Source of the DNA: Bacteroidales bacterium UBA1173
GTDB lineage: Bacteria; Bacteroidota; Bacteroidia; Bacteroidales; F082
NCBI GenBank assembly: GCA_002311655.1
Contig: DBYZ01000016.1
Span: 1-64,000 of the forward strand
Length of the DNA stretch: 64,000 nt
Reading direction: 5' to 3'
The notes under the pieces were generated by a model, which saw only the letters and a program-made list of their open reading frames with translations, was not told the DNA's origin and made no database searches. Positions 52,401 to 61,394 of this stretch are shown here, in pieces. A program made the translations under genes and the position numbers. Position 1 is the stretch's first letter. Every line of letters starts with the position of its first letter.

Positions 52401-54103
52401 ACCATCGGCTCAAAATGGGCTACAAGTGTTCTGGCGTAAGGCACTGTAAATCTGTATGTTGGCTCGTTACATACCACGCTGTCGTTTTCAGTCCAGCTGT
52501 AAAATTCGTAATGCTCATTCGGATAAGCCTCAAGTCTTGCGACATCGCCATATTGGTATTCTCCACCGCCTAATGCTCTGCCGTATGCTGCAGGCTCTGC
52601 TAAAGCAACGATGTCGTATGACTCAAATTCGAAGTTGGCTGTTAAGAATCTGTCTTCCAATGCGACGAATGAATACATCGGAGATGTTGACACGATTTCA
52701 TCACCTTCTGTCCAGTTTACAAACACATAATGTGGTCTTGGTGTCGCGATGAGTGTAACGGTCTCATCTGTTGTGAAGTCGCCGTCGCCATTGATATAGC
52801 CACAGCTTTCGTTAGGAGCGACGTCAACCACTATGTTGATGTTAGGGTCACACCAGATTGTAAACTGATTCCATGGTGTCATCGACATGTATGTCTCGAT
52901 TGCTGAGCATGGTACATAAACCATCATGTCGGTCGGGACTCCTTCAAAGCAATTGTTGCTGCCTGCCATCGGAGGAATCTTGGCATAGCATCTCAAAACC
53001 TCGAGATTGCTGCAGTCTTTGAATGCTTCTGCTCCAATACTGATTGTTGTGCTTGGCAAAATCACCTCTTCGAGACCGCTGCATCCGATGAATGCCTGCG
53101 CTCCTATTGTTGTCATTGATCTTGGGATCTCAACATAACTTAACTCAGTGCAGTTTCCGAATGCGTATGCTCCGAGATATGATATTGTGTTGGAGAAGAT
53201 GAGCTCGTCAAGCATTGTGCAGCCTTCGAAAGCGTATTCGTCAATGTAGTTGACTCCTGAGAGTGACATATCGACTGTCTCCAAGCTGGTGCATCCGCTG
53301 AAAGCGTAGATTCCAATTCTTGTCAATGAAGTAGGGAAGTTGATTGTCTCAAGACTTACGCAGTCACGGAAAGCGTATGATTTGATCTCGTTTAGTGTGT
53401 TCGGAAGTGTTACTATTGAGAGGTTGGTGCAGTTTTTGAATGTGTCGTTGTCAATCTTCATCACTCCTGAAGGGATGGTGACGCTTGTGAGTCCTGTACA
53501 ACCTTTGAATGCGCTGTAACCGATTGATACGACAGAACCTGGAATGACGAAACTTGCTGATGTCAATGCGGTGCAGCCTTCAAATGCCTGCCATGAGATG
53601 CTTATCAGTGAGTTTGTTGTTGTGATTGTTGTCAAGCTGGTGCAGCCCTTGAAGAAAGCCTCAGGAATTGATGTCATGTAACGTGGTACATCGAATGAAA
53701 CCAGGCTTGTGCAGTTCTCAAGGATGTTAGTTCCGAAGCTGATTGTCACGTTAGGGACGATGATCGAGGTCAACTCTTCGCAACCTTTGAATGCGAAATT
53801 ACCAATTCTTGTGACGCTTTCATCGATGACGACAGATGTCAATTCAGTGCAGTTTTCGAATGCTCTGTCAGCAATTCCTGTCACTGAATACACCACATTG
53901 TTGTCTGCTGCAGTTGCCGGGATGACGATATCTCCATTATACAAATCGTCGGGATTACTAGTAACTTCGGCGGTTTTGAGAGATGTTGATGTGATGTTGT
54001 AGTATAAGGTTTTGCCATCTTCGTTCTCTGCTGAAAAATCGTAAGCCATCACATTGAGTGATGCTAAAATCATGATAAACAGAACTGATAACTTCCTTCT
54101 CAT
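49481..54103 (-). CDS. BspA-like LRR protein with InlB-type repeats, T9SS-sorted
   Basis: A 1540-aa surface protein: signal peptide (1-20), a run of ~23-residue LRR_5 (BspA) repeats at about 60-400 (consensus AF.GCT.L..V..P.S...IG), then divergent InlB-like ~75-aa repeats (HY.F..W.E...VVST...Y.F......L.A.FE). Seven of these are visible, interrupted by AFCGDEVRGS and AFCGNIVRGS modules. A WNWYSTYIE..HPITLAKGWSWIGYP module, a third FSNGECRGSA module and a T9SS domain (FVGIYPNPSKIGEG...GVYFIKV) complete it. BspA-type proteins bind host matrix proteins and other bacteria. It is probably a large adhesin. It has its own promoter. Confidence 0.9.
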   Translation of the reverse strand: MRRKLSVLFIMILASLNVMAYDFSAENEDGKTLYYNITSTSLKTAEVTSNPDDLYNGDIVIPATAADNNVVYSVTGIADRAFENCTELTSVVIDESVTRIGNFAFKGCEELTSIIVPNVTISFGTNILENCTSLVSFDVPRYMTSIPEAFFKGCTSLTTITTTNSLISISWQAFEGCTALTSASFVIPGSVVSIGYSAFKGCTGLTSVTIPSGVMKIDNDTFKNCTNLSIVTLPNTLNEIKSYAFRDCVSLETINFPTSLTRIGIYAFSGCTSLETVDMSLSGVNYIDEYAFEGCTMLDELIFSNTISYLGAYAFGNCTELSYVEIPRSMTTIGAQAFIGCSGLEEVILPSTTISIGAEAFKDCSNLEVLRCYAKIPPMAGSNNCFEGVPTDMMVYVPCSAIETYMSMTPWNQFTIWCDPNINIVVDVAPNESCGYINGDGDFTTDETVTLIATPRPHYVFVNWTEGDEIVSTSPMYSFVALEDRFLTANFEFESYDIVALAEPAAYGRALGGGEYQYGDVARLEAYPNEHYEFYSWTENDSVVCNEPTYRFTVPYARTLVAHFEPMVYNVTTSLNIADAGETTGDGDYVYNTPVTVTTTGYEHYNFSCWKEYGEVVSTNQTYTFNIDRNRNLVATYIPDDFEIIADVLEEETGTVEGAGIYPYHTTATLVATPAEHYHFAGWLENDTIIVSTDATYSFQVTGNRYLTAVFELNNYIVTASSNMPGMGVVYGQGTYPAGTRVTMSVYPYIHSVFNYWTENGEIVTSSPSFSFNIESNRNFVANFSVEDNHHWIPNNTLYPYTMMLTCVVQIDGEDITSNQYEVGAFCGDEVRGSQRAQFVNSTGRFLVYMTIYGNNDDQITFKLYDHESNTVLDLECLSTITFVQDQFIGTTNDPYILNFVSELFITVNANPTSYGTVTGSGPCNFGDEITVTATANPGYTFYNWTENGNVVSTNSVYTFIAEGSRALTANFGVGNHWIPVTTPQTMDLMGVIEICGVEQRNDSLEVGAFCGNIVRGSQMPLYIESIDRYIVLMTIYGNDGEELTFKLYDHRTGLESEYVAGQTLTFLHNTAAGTVLDPYVLNFAPAVEITAVAMPDFAGTVTGAGMYQVGSEVTLVATGTDNYAFVNWSVNGNIVSTEPVYTFTASESVNFVAHFDHGQNTDLVEGWNWYSTYIEMNGIDGLGMIKDRLAGKATYIRSSTQYIEYANNEWNGTLTRIVNEKMYSINMTEDYTLSIHGIIADPNNHPITLAKGWSWIGYPVHEELEINEALSNLHATTGDVFKSMENYAEYNDSTGWVGSLTTLVPGQGYMYNNCGNTAKSFIYHTADTNQRSNRFDANVTTKDNHWVPNVHKYPFNMCVTAIIKLDGYDQSDKSFEVGAFSNGECRGSARPIFVEQLNRYLTFITVYGDDDDEIIFKLYDTSTGEVISEQAENIIYFSTNMMVGSSTNAYELEFNNMLNVDNNNIFVGIYPNPSKIGEGVLLTTSTENSKVLVFNALGTMIYETTFNDEVRLNCFPKSGVYFIKVMTNKGEAYRKIIID

Positions 54104-54144
54104 ATAGCGATTTTTTTATTTTTATGCATAATTATTCAAGAGAA

Positions 54145-54174
54145 CAAAAATACAAAAAAAATAAATATAAACAA
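54145..54174 (-). promoter_or_regulatory. Promoter of the BspA-like gene
   Basis: On the minus strand: TTG (54172-54174), a 19-nt spacer and the -7 box TATTTTTG (54145-54152), ~42 nt before the ATG. Confidence 0.55.
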
Positions 54175-54203
54175 TATTTATTATTAATTTTTAAATAAAA
54201 AAA

Positions 54204-54234
54204 TGTAGAGACGCCATATTATGACGTCTCTACA
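54204..54234 (-). terminator. secDF terminator, GTAGAGACG repeat copy 2
   Basis: TGTAGAGACG (54204-54213) pairs with CGTCTCTACA (54225-54234). The loop is CCATATTATGA, where copy 1 (1301-1329) has CCACATTGTGA. The inner CAC/GTG pair becomes CAT/ATG, a compensatory change. It lies 25 nt beyond the secDF stop; an A-tract on its left gives a U-tract on the minus transcript. Confidence 0.8.
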
Positions 54235-54258
54235 TGAATTTGTATCGTTTAAAACGAA

Positions 54259-57200
54259 TTACTTTCTTTTCTTTTCAGGTGTCTCAAGCAATTTTTCATC
54301 TGCCTTCTTGCCTCTGAACAGCATGTAGGCGATAGGTGAGGCGATGAACAATGATGAGAATGTACCTGCGAAGATACCGACGAGCAATGCGAACACGAAT
54401 CCACGGATGGTCTCACCGCCGAAGATGAAGATGGCGAGCAACACCACTAATGTAGAACCTGATGTGTTGATTGAACGGAGCAATGTGCTGTTTACACCGT
54501 CGTTAATTCTCTCATACCAGCTTCTCTTTGGATAGAGGTTCACGTTCTCACGGATACGGTCGAAGATAACCACTGTGTTGTTGATTGAGTAACCGATGAT
54601 GGTCAAAACAGCGGCGATGAACGACTGGTCAACCTCCATTGAGAATGGTAAGATGTTGTAGAACAACGAGTACATACCGATCACGATGATTGTATCGTGT
54701 GCCAATGCGATGATTGAAGATGCACCATACTGCCATCTCTTGAAACGGATAGCGATGTAGATGAAGATCACAACCAATGAGATGACAACTGCCCAAACAG
54801 CCTTGCGTGTAACGTCGTTAGCGATTGTAGGACCGACCTTCTGTGATGACATGATACCGAGCATCATATCGCTCTTCTCGCTGTCAGATGTGAACTGGTC
54901 GTATGTCATGTCCTTGCTGTAGAATTCTTTCAAACCAGCGTAGAGCATGCCCTGGATCTTAGCGTCTATTTCAGGATCGTTGCTGTTGATTTCGTACTTG
55001 GTGGTGATTTTCACCTGACGGCTTGGACCGTAAGTCTTAACCTCTGGAGCGTCGTCTTTGAATTCTGGGACGTTGGCGAGAGCCTCACGAACCTGAGCGA
55101 CTGTCACTTCCTTGTCGAAACGGACCACGTAGTTACGGCCACCCTGGAAGTCGATACCGAGGTTGAGACCGCGTGTTGCCAAAGAACCGAAGCTGATGAC
55201 AATCATGATACCGCCGATGATGAATGCTGTCTTACCGAACTTGATGAAGTCGAAGTGTGTGTTCTTCAAGAAATCACGTGTCATGTTGGTTGAGAACTTA
55301 ATCTCTTTGTCTTTATTGACCCAACCTTCGAGGATAAGACGTGTGATGAAGATTGAAGTGAACAATGAGGTGCAGATACCGATCATCAATGTTGTTGCGA
55401 AGCCCTGTACAGGACCTGTACCGAACTCGAACAAGATGAAACCTGTCAAGAATGTGGTGATCTGACCGTCTAGGATAGCTGAATAAGCAGCTTTGAAACC
55501 GTCGGCGATAGCAAGGCGGAGACCTTTACCTGCTGCAATTTCTTCCTTGATACGTTCGAAGATAATAACGTTAGAGTCAACAGCCATACCTAAGGTAAGG
55601 ACGATACCGGCGATACCTGGCAGTGTCAAAACTGTTCCGAATGATGCGATAACACCGAAGAAGAACAGGATGTTGACGAGTAATGCGATGTCAGCTGCGA
55701 TACCTGCTCTGCTGTAGAAGAACACCATGTAGATGAGCACCAAGCAGAATGCGATGATGAATGACCAGAAACCTGATGTGATAGCTTCCTGACCGAGTGA
55801 AGGACCGACGACGTTCTCTTCGAGAATACGTGCTGGAGCTGGTAACTTACCGGCTTTCAAGATGTTAGCCAAGTCTTGTGCCTCTTCCACTGTCATGTCA
55901 CCACCTGAGATCTGTGAACGACCACCAGGGATTTCGTCGTTGACGACAGGGTAGGAGTAGACGTAGTTATCAAGAACGATGGCAACCTGACGGCCGATGT
56001 TGTCGCCTGTCAGACGTTTCCATGCTTTGGCACCTTCTGAGTTCATCTGGATTGTAACCTCGACGCGACCGTTCTGGTCGTAATCCTGACGTGCCTCTGT
56101 GACGACTTCGCCACCGAGTGAGCATTTGTTGTCACGGTTGGCCTTGAGTGCTACGAGGTCGATGAGCTCGACACCGTTAATGATGTTAGGTTTCACGCAC
56201 CATGCGAACTTGAGGTTACGTGGGAACACTGAGGCAACCTGTTTCAACATTCTGTTGATGTTGGCGGTATCTTTCACCATTGCCATACCAACGCGTGCTG
56301 TCTCGCCTGGAACCAGCTGACCGGCGTTGTTTTGGTAATATGATGGTGAGAGGACAACGTACAATGGGTTGTTCTCCATGTATGCCTCACGTGCTTTTTC
56401 CTGAGCTTTCTTCAATGAGTCTTCTGCTGTCATCTGACCGAGAAGAGCGACATCGCTGTCTTCTGCAACTTCTTCAGTCTCAGCTTTTTCAGGCTTGCCG
56501 GCTTTCTCGATTTCTGCCAAACGTGCGTTGGCTTCGTCGAAATGCTGGTAGATCTCGGTGAATTTGTATGTCTCCCAGAACTCGAGCTGAGCTGTACCCT
56601 GCAAAAGTTTGCGTACACGCTTCGGGTCTTTGATACCAGGAAGCTCGACGAGAATACGTCCTGAGCCCTCCAGTTTCTGGATGTTAGGCTGTGCAACACC
56701 GAAACGGTCGATACGTGTTCTCAAAATCTGGTAAGAACGGTCTATGGCGCTTGTTGTCTCTTCCTTGATGACCTTCAACACCTCGTCGTTTGTTGAGTTG
56801 ACGGTGATGCCTTTGTCTTTGAATTCATATAAGAAAATAGATGCGAGACGTGCATTCGGATCGAGTTTTGCATAAGCTTCGCCAAAGAGGTCAACGAAGT
56901 CCTTCTGGCTGTTGAGATGCTGCTCGTTAGCTATGCGCATAGCCTCTCTGAATGTTTCGTCATTGCTATTTCCGGCGAGAGCGTAGATGATGTCTGACAC
57001 AGACACTTCCATCATAACGTTCATACCACCCTTAAGGTCAAGGCCGAGGTTTAACTCCTGCTCCTTGCACTTGCGGTAGTCTTGCCACATGTAAATTTTA
57101 ATTGTACCTACTGAATCGAGATAATAGGTCTCTTTGGCTGTCTTGATTGAATCAAGATAGTACTCGTAGGCGTTTTGGTCGCCCTTAGCCATATCTGTAG

Positions 57201-57342
57201 CTAAAGCGACAGTCTTCGGACTTTCAGCATAGGCTTTTGCTTTGCTTTCCACGTGCCTTGTCACGAACGTGAATGACAACTGATACACTGTGAAAAGTGC
57301 CAATAATAATGCCAAAAGCTTAATAACTCCTTTGTTTTGCAT
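54259..57342 (-). CDS. secDF: Fused protein translocase subunit SecDF
   Basis: A proton-driven auxiliary of the Sec translocon that promotes the late stages of protein export. The 1027-aa protein fuses SecD (LNLGLDLKGGMNVMMEV, large periplasmic P1 domain, six helices with VLTLGMAVDSNVIIFERIKEE) and SecF (RGLNLGIDFQGGRNYVVRFD, six helices with IGYSINNTVVIFDRIREN). An Ala/Glu-rich insert (about 270-310) lies in the periplasmic domain. The fusion is typical of Bacteroidota. It would feed cargo to the T9SS pathway. It has its own strong promoter and terminator. Confidence 0.96.
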   Translation of the reverse strand: MQNKGVIKLLALLLALFTVYQLSFTFVTRHVESKAKAYAESPKTVALATDMAKGDQNAYEYYLDSIKTAKETYYLDSVGTIKIYMWQDYRKCKEQELNLGLDLKGGMNVMMEVSVSDIIYALAGNSNDETFREAMRIANEQHLNSQKDFVDLFGEAYAKLDPNARLASIFLYEFKDKGITVNSTNDEVLKVIKEETTSAIDRSYQILRTRIDRFGVAQPNIQKLEGSGRILVELPGIKDPKRVRKLLQGTAQLEFWETYKFTEIYQHFDEANARLAEIEKAGKPEKAETEEVAEDSDVALLGQMTAEDSLKKAQEKAREAYMENNPLYVVLSPSYYQNNAGQLVPGETARVGMAMVKDTANINRMLKQVASVFPRNLKFAWCVKPNIINGVELIDLVALKANRDNKCSLGGEVVTEARQDYDQNGRVEVTIQMNSEGAKAWKRLTGDNIGRQVAIVLDNYVYSYPVVNDEIPGGRSQISGGDMTVEEAQDLANILKAGKLPAPARILEENVVGPSLGQEAITSGFWSFIIAFCLVLIYMVFFYSRAGIAADIALLVNILFFFGVIASFGTVLTLPGIAGIVLTLGMAVDSNVIIFERIKEEIAAGKGLRLAIADGFKAAYSAILDGQITTFLTGFILFEFGTGPVQGFATTLMIGICTSLFTSIFITRLILEGWVNKDKEIKFSTNMTRDFLKNTHFDFIKFGKTAFIIGGIMIVISFGSLATRGLNLGIDFQGGRNYVVRFDKEVTVAQVREALANVPEFKDDAPEVKTYGPSRQVKITTKYEINSNDPEIDAKIQGMLYAGLKEFYSKDMTYDQFTSDSEKSDMMLGIMSSQKVGPTIANDVTRKAVWAVVISLVVIFIYIAIRFKRWQYGASSIIALAHDTIIVIGMYSLFYNILPFSMEVDQSFIAAVLTIIGYSINNTVVIFDRIRENVNLYPKRSWYERINDGVNSTLLRSINTSGSTLVVLLAIFIFGGETIRGFVFALLVGIFAGTFSSLFIASPIAYMLFRGKKADEKLLETPEKKRK

Positions 57343-57415
57343 TGTAAATCAATTTTTTATAATATTAAACTTTTTAATTAATTTCAAAAAATCAATTACT
57401 AAAATTTTTAGCGTG

Positions 57416-57446
57416 CAAAGATACGACATTTTTCAATGCCGACAAA
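57416..57446 (-). promoter_or_regulatory. Promoter of secDF
   Basis: On the minus strand: TTTG (57443-57446), a 19-nt spacer and TATCTTTG (57416-57423), one of the best consensus matches in the window. The leader is ~70 nt. Confidence 0.75.
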
Positions 57447-57456
57447 ATATTTTTTA

Positions 57457-58767
57457 TTAATATTTAATCCATCTGAATATTTCTTTCCACGACACTTTTT
57501 TGCCGTACATCAAAATACCGGTTCTGTAGACTTTACTCGCCAACCAAGTGAATACGATGAAGGTGATGAAAAGTATCACCACTGACACCGCAACCTGCCA
57601 AATTGGCACACCAAACGGTATCCTGAGCATCATGCCGACAGGGGAGGTGAACGGTATCATCGACATCCATAGTGCGAATGAGCTGTCGGGAGCAGTCGCT
57701 ATGACTGATGAACAGACCATAGGTATTACCAAAAGTAAAGAAATCGGCGTGACAAACTGCTGCGTGTCCGTCTCGTTGTCGACAGCGGCGCCAACAGCAG
57801 CAAACATTGCCGAATACAAGAAATAACCTCCTATGAAATATAGGATGAAACACCATAAAATATCCTTGAAGTTGATGGAGTTTATGACTTCAAAGACCTT
57901 GGTCATAGTGCCGGCATCTGTTGTTTCAACTCCCATCTCGGCTATAGGTTCACTCATTACTGTGCCTGCAGAAAACACGTCTTGCGTCGGTAGGAATGTC
58001 GAGGCTATTCCGGAAATCGCAAGCGTCAAAACACCCCATATAAGGAACTGTGTGAGTCCAACCAAAGCGATGCCGATGATTTTCCCCATCATGAGCTCGA
58101 ATGGCTTTACGGAACTGACAATGACTTCGATGATTCTGTTTGTCTTTTCTTCAATGACACCTCGCATGACCTGTGATCCGAAAATGAAAATCACAAAATA
58201 GATGATGACCGCAAGGAAAAGTCCGAGAATGAACTCAAACTCACTGAAACTCTTCTGCTCGCCGTCTTTCTCGCTCATGCGTATTGTCTGTACGTTGATG
58301 CTTGTCGCCGATGCCTTCACTATCTCCGGGTCAATGCCTGATGCCAGCATTTTCTGGCGTTCGACAACATTTTTCATTGATGAGCGTATGTGTGATGTTA
58401 CCGACATCGGAATCTGTTTCTCGCTGTATATCTCTGCATTGGTTGGTACATTGAGCATGGTACCTGGAATGTACAGGACACCGTCGTAAACGCCTTCTTT
58501 GACAAGGTTTTTCGCATCGTCAATGTCGTTGTCTAAATATATAAAGGTGTTGAAATCGGTATCGTCAATCTTTCCGATAAACATTGTCGACTCGTCAACT
58601 ACCGCGATGGTTTTCTTCTCGTCGAACTTATCGGCTTGCGTCATCAGGAGGGCGGGTAGAAACATCAAAGCGGCGAAAAATATCGGCGCAAGGAATGTAA
58701 TCAACAAAAACGAACGCTTTTTTACGCGTGTGAGGTATTCTCTCTCAATAATGATGCCTATTTTCAT
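57457..58767 (-). CDS. ABC-2 type transporter permease (NatB-like)
   Basis: A 436-aa membrane protein: one N-terminal helix (FLLITFLAPIFFAALMFLPALL), a ~150-aa extracytoplasmic domain, then about five C-terminal helices. The ERQKMLASG..RGVIEEKTNRIIEVIVSSVKPFELMMGKIIGI stretch is typical of NatB/ABC-2 permeases. I chose the ATG at 58767 (MKIGIIIEREYLTRVKKRSF), which fits the family start and the 4-nt gap to the ATPase gene. It forms a transporter with that ATPase. The substrate is unknown; NatAB exports sodium in Bacillus. Confidence 0.85.
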   Translation of the reverse strand: MKIGIIIEREYLTRVKKRSFLLITFLAPIFFAALMFLPALLMTQADKFDEKKTIAVVDESTMFIGKIDDTDFNTFIYLDNDIDDAKNLVKEGVYDGVLYIPGTMLNVPTNAEIYSEKQIPMSVTSHIRSSMKNVVERQKMLASGIDPEIVKASATSINVQTIRMSEKDGEQKSFSEFEFILGLFLAVIIYFVIFIFGSQVMRGVIEEKTNRIIEVIVSSVKPFELMMGKIIGIALVGLTQFLIWGVLTLAISGIASTFLPTQDVFSAGTVMSEPIAEMGVETTDAGTMTKVFEVINSINFKDILWCFILYFIGGYFLYSAMFAAVGAAVDNETDTQQFVTPISLLLVIPMVCSSVIATAPDSSFALWMSMIPFTSPVGMMLRIPFGVPIWQVAVSVVILFITFIVFTWLASKVYRTGILMYGKKVSWKEIFRWIKY

Positions 58768-58771
58768 AAGT

Positions 58772-59629
58772 TTATTGGTTTGACGATGAAACAAGATTGA
58801 TGAATATTTCGTTCATCGATGGTAGTATTTCGTTAAACGACACAAGTTCGCCTTTGCTGATGATGTCGCTTATCAATTCATTCGGATTTGTCGAACTGAC
58901 GGTGAGGTGTGTCTCGCCGGTGCCGTCGAAAGGTCTGTAAACGACATCGTAAGAGTGGTTCTTGAAACGTTGTTTGATGTCGTAAACGCTGCCTTCCAAG
59001 ATTTTTTCTCCTTTATTAATAAGCATGATATTGTCGCACAGCTCTTCCACTGAAGCCATGTTGTGAGTTGAGAACAGAATTGTAGCTCCTTTGTCGCGTA
59101 ACTCCAGAATTTCATTTTTCAAAAGGTTTACATTGATTGGGTCGAAACCTGAAAACGGCTCGTCGAAAATCAGCAGCTTCGGTTCGTGGATCACTGTGAC
59201 GATAAACTGCACTTTCTGCTGCATGCCTTTGCTTAGTTCCTCGACTTTCTTATCCCACCAGCTGGCGATGCCGAATTTTACAAACCAATGACGCAGACGT
59301 TTGTCGGCTTCTTTTTTCGTCATGCCTTTGAGCTGTGCAAGATATATAGCTTGTTCGCCAACTTTCATCTTTTTGTAGAGACCGCGTTCCTCTGGGAGAT
59401 AGCCGATGTTGGCTATGTCATTTGGAGTCAGCGGATTCCCATTCAGCAACACTTGACCGGTGTCTGGCATGGTGATTTGGTTTAATATCCTGATGAGCGT
59501 GGTTTTACCTGCTCCGTTTGGTCCCAAAAGTCCGTAAATGCTTTGCTGTGGCACCTTTATGGAGATGTCGTTGAGCACTTTTTTCGTTCCGTAACTCTTT
59601 GAGACGTTGTTTATTTCAAGAAAATCCAT
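58772..59629 (-). CDS. ABC transporter ATPase (NatA-like)
   Basis: A 285-aa ABC ATPase with Walker A GPNGAGKTTLIR, GYLPEERGLYKKMKV, signature LSKGMQQKVQ, Walker B LLIFDEPFSGFD and H-loop FSTHNM. A C-terminal extension (about 225-285) is typical of ABC-2-type drug or sodium exporters. It partners with the downstream permease. It lies 4 nt behind dnaJ, so the transporter is probably transcribed with grpE-dnaJ, an unexpected link to heat-shock control. Confidence 0.88.
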   Translation of the reverse strand: MDFLEINNVSKSYGTKKVLNDISIKVPQQSIYGLLGPNGAGKTTLIRILNQITMPDTGQVLLNGNPLTPNDIANIGYLPEERGLYKKMKVGEQAIYLAQLKGMTKKEADKRLRHWFVKFGIASWWDKKVEELSKGMQQKVQFIVTVIHEPKLLIFDEPFSGFDPINVNLLKNEILELRDKGATILFSTHNMASVEELCDNIMLINKGEKILEGSVYDIKQRFKNHSYDVVYRPFDGTGETHLTVSSTNPNELISDIISKGELVSFNEILPSMNEIFINLVSSSNQ

Positions 59630-59633
59630 GTCT

Positions 59634-60773
59634 TTAACTGAAGAAATCTCTTATTTTATCGAATACGCTTTTGTCGTTGGCGGTCGGTTTGGGCTTGAAA
59701 TTCTCGCTTTCGAGGAGACTCTGCATTATCTTTTCCTCTTCTTTTGAAAGCTTTTTCGGTGTCCAGACATTCACGTTGATGACGAGTTCGCCAACTCTGT
59801 AGCTGTTGATTTCAGGCAGACCTTTGCCTTTCACTCTGATGATGTCGCCGCTTTGTGTTCCTGCAGGAATCTTGATGCTCACTGTTCCGTTGAGGCAAGG
59901 CACGTCGACGTTGCATCCCAATGCGGCTTGTGGCACGCTGATGAATAGGTTGTATATGAGGTCGTTGCCGTCGCGTTCGAAGTCTTTGTGTTTCTCTTCC
60001 TCTATGAGTATGAGCAGGTCGCCCGCAACTCCGTTGCGTGCTCCCGCGTTGCCTTTTCCGCGCACCGAAAGCTGCATGCCGTCAGCTACGCCCGCCGGGA
60101 TGTCGAGTTCGATGACTTCCTCACCTTTGACGATGCCGTCGCCGTTGCAGGCAGTGCATTTTTTCTTGATGACCTTACCTTCGCCACCGCAAGCCGAGCA
60201 TGTAGTAACCTGTGTGAAGAACCCTGAGCGCATCACACGCTGACCCTTGCCACCGCATGCCGAGCATGTCTCCATGGCTCCGTCTTCCGAGCCGCTGCCG
60301 TTACATTTCTGGCAGGGCACATATTTGTTGACTTTAACTTTTTTCTTGACTCCTGTGGCAATCTCTTCAAGTGTCAGTTTCACGCGTAAGCGCAAGTTGG
60401 AACCTCTGTACACCGGACGTTGTGGACCGCCACCGCCGAAGCCTCCGAAATTGAAACCGAAGTTGCCGCCGCCAAACAAATCGCCTAAAATATCTCCAAA
60501 CTGACTGAAGATGTCGTTCATGGAAGCTCCGCTGAAGTCTTGTCCGTTGACTCCTGCATGGCCGTAGCGGTCGTAACGCGCGCGTTTGTTCTCGTCGCTA
60601 AGCACTCCATAGGCCTCGGCTGCTTCTTTGAACTTCTCTTCTGCCTCTTTGTCGCCAGGGTTTCTGTCAGGATGGTATTGAAGCGCTTTTTTTCTGTATG
60701 CTTTCTTTATCTCGTCGGCCGTGGCGTTCTTCGAAACCTCCAACACCTCGTAGTAATCTCTTTTCTCTGCCAT
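59634..60773 (-). CDS. dnaJ: Chaperone DnaJ
   Basis: An Hsp40 co-chaperone that delivers substrates to DnaK and stimulates its ATPase. The 379-aa protein has a J domain with HPD (YHPDRNPGD), a Gly/Phe region (GNFGFNFGGFGGGG), four zinc-binding CxxCxGxG motifs (CQKCNGSG, CSACGGKG, CSACGGEG, CTACNGDG) and the C-terminal substrate-binding domains. The full-length layout identifies DnaJ rather than CbpA. It follows grpE by 12 nt; dnaK is not in the window. Confidence 0.96.
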   Translation of the reverse strand: MAEKRDYYEVLEVSKNATADEIKKAYRKKALQYHPDRNPGDKEAEEKFKEAAEAYGVLSDENKRARYDRYGHAGVNGQDFSGASMNDIFSQFGDILGDLFGGGNFGFNFGGFGGGGPQRPVYRGSNLRLRVKLTLEEIATGVKKKVKVNKYVPCQKCNGSGSEDGAMETCSACGGKGQRVMRSGFFTQVTTCSACGGEGKVIKKKCTACNGDGIVKGEEVIELDIPAGVADGMQLSVRGKGNAGARNGVAGDLLILIEEEKHKDFERDGNDLIYNLFISVPQAALGCNVDVPCLNGTVSIKIPAGTQSGDIIRVKGKGLPEINSYRVGELVINVNVWTPKKLSKEEEKIMQSLLESENFKPKPTANDKSVFDKIRDFFS

Positions 60774-60785
60774 TTTTCTGAAAAA

Positions 60786-61325
60786 TTAACAACCAACAAC
60801 GACTCTGGCGTAGCGTATCACCTTGCCATTCAGTTTGTAACCTTTTTGTACCACATCGATGACCTTGTCCTTCATATCTTCTGAAGGGGCTGGAATCTGT
60901 GTCAAAGCCTCGTGCTCATCGGTGTTGAAAGGCTCGCCTGCGGCTTTAATCTCTTCAAGACCTTTTTGCTCTAAAGTGCGTCTTAACTTGTTGTAAATCA
61001 ACATGACACCTTCGTAATGTGTCTTGTCTTCCTCCTTCTCCATTGTTGGGAGGGCACGCTCGAAATCGTCGATGATAGGTAGAAGCGCGACTATTGTGTT
61101 TTCGGCAGCTGTTTTTATCAGCTCAACTTTTTCATTGGCAGTGCGCTTGCGATAATTGTCATATTCTGAATAGAGACGCAGGTATTTGTCGTTAAGCTCG
61201 TTGAACTTTTCTTCAAAATTCTCCTCTTTGGTCTCTTTGACTTCTTCGTTTATCTCGGCGTTTTTAATCTCTTCTTTCTGCTTGTTCTCGTTTTTAGACT
61301 TTTGATTTTTTTTATTCTCGCCCAT
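60786..61325 (-). CDS. grpE: Nucleotide exchange factor GrpE
   Basis: It releases ADP from DnaK. The 179-aa protein begins with a Lys/Glu/Asn-rich disordered or coiled-coil segment (about 1-45), then the long helix with LRLYSEYDNYRKRTANEKVE, LLPIIDDFERALP and EGVMLIYNKLRRTLEQKGLEEI. The C-terminal beta domain has DEHEALTQIPAP and VIDVVQKGYKLNGKVIRYARV. It is first of the grpE-dnaJ-NatAB run, 69 nt after murA. No CIRCE element or clear promoter was seen upstream. Confidence 0.95.
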   Translation of the reverse strand: MGENKKNQKSKNENKQKEEIKNAEINEEVKETKEENFEEKFNELNDKYLRLYSEYDNYRKRTANEKVELIKTAAENTIVALLPIIDDFERALPTMEKEEDKTHYEGVMLIYNKLRRTLEQKGLEEIKAAGEPFNTDEHEALTQIPAPSEDMKDKVIDVVQKGYKLNGKVIRYARVVVGC

Positions 61326-61394
61326 AATGTATTTTGTTTTACCTTTTTCTCATAAATATTAATAAGGTATATCAAAAATCGTGCCAAAAGTTAT

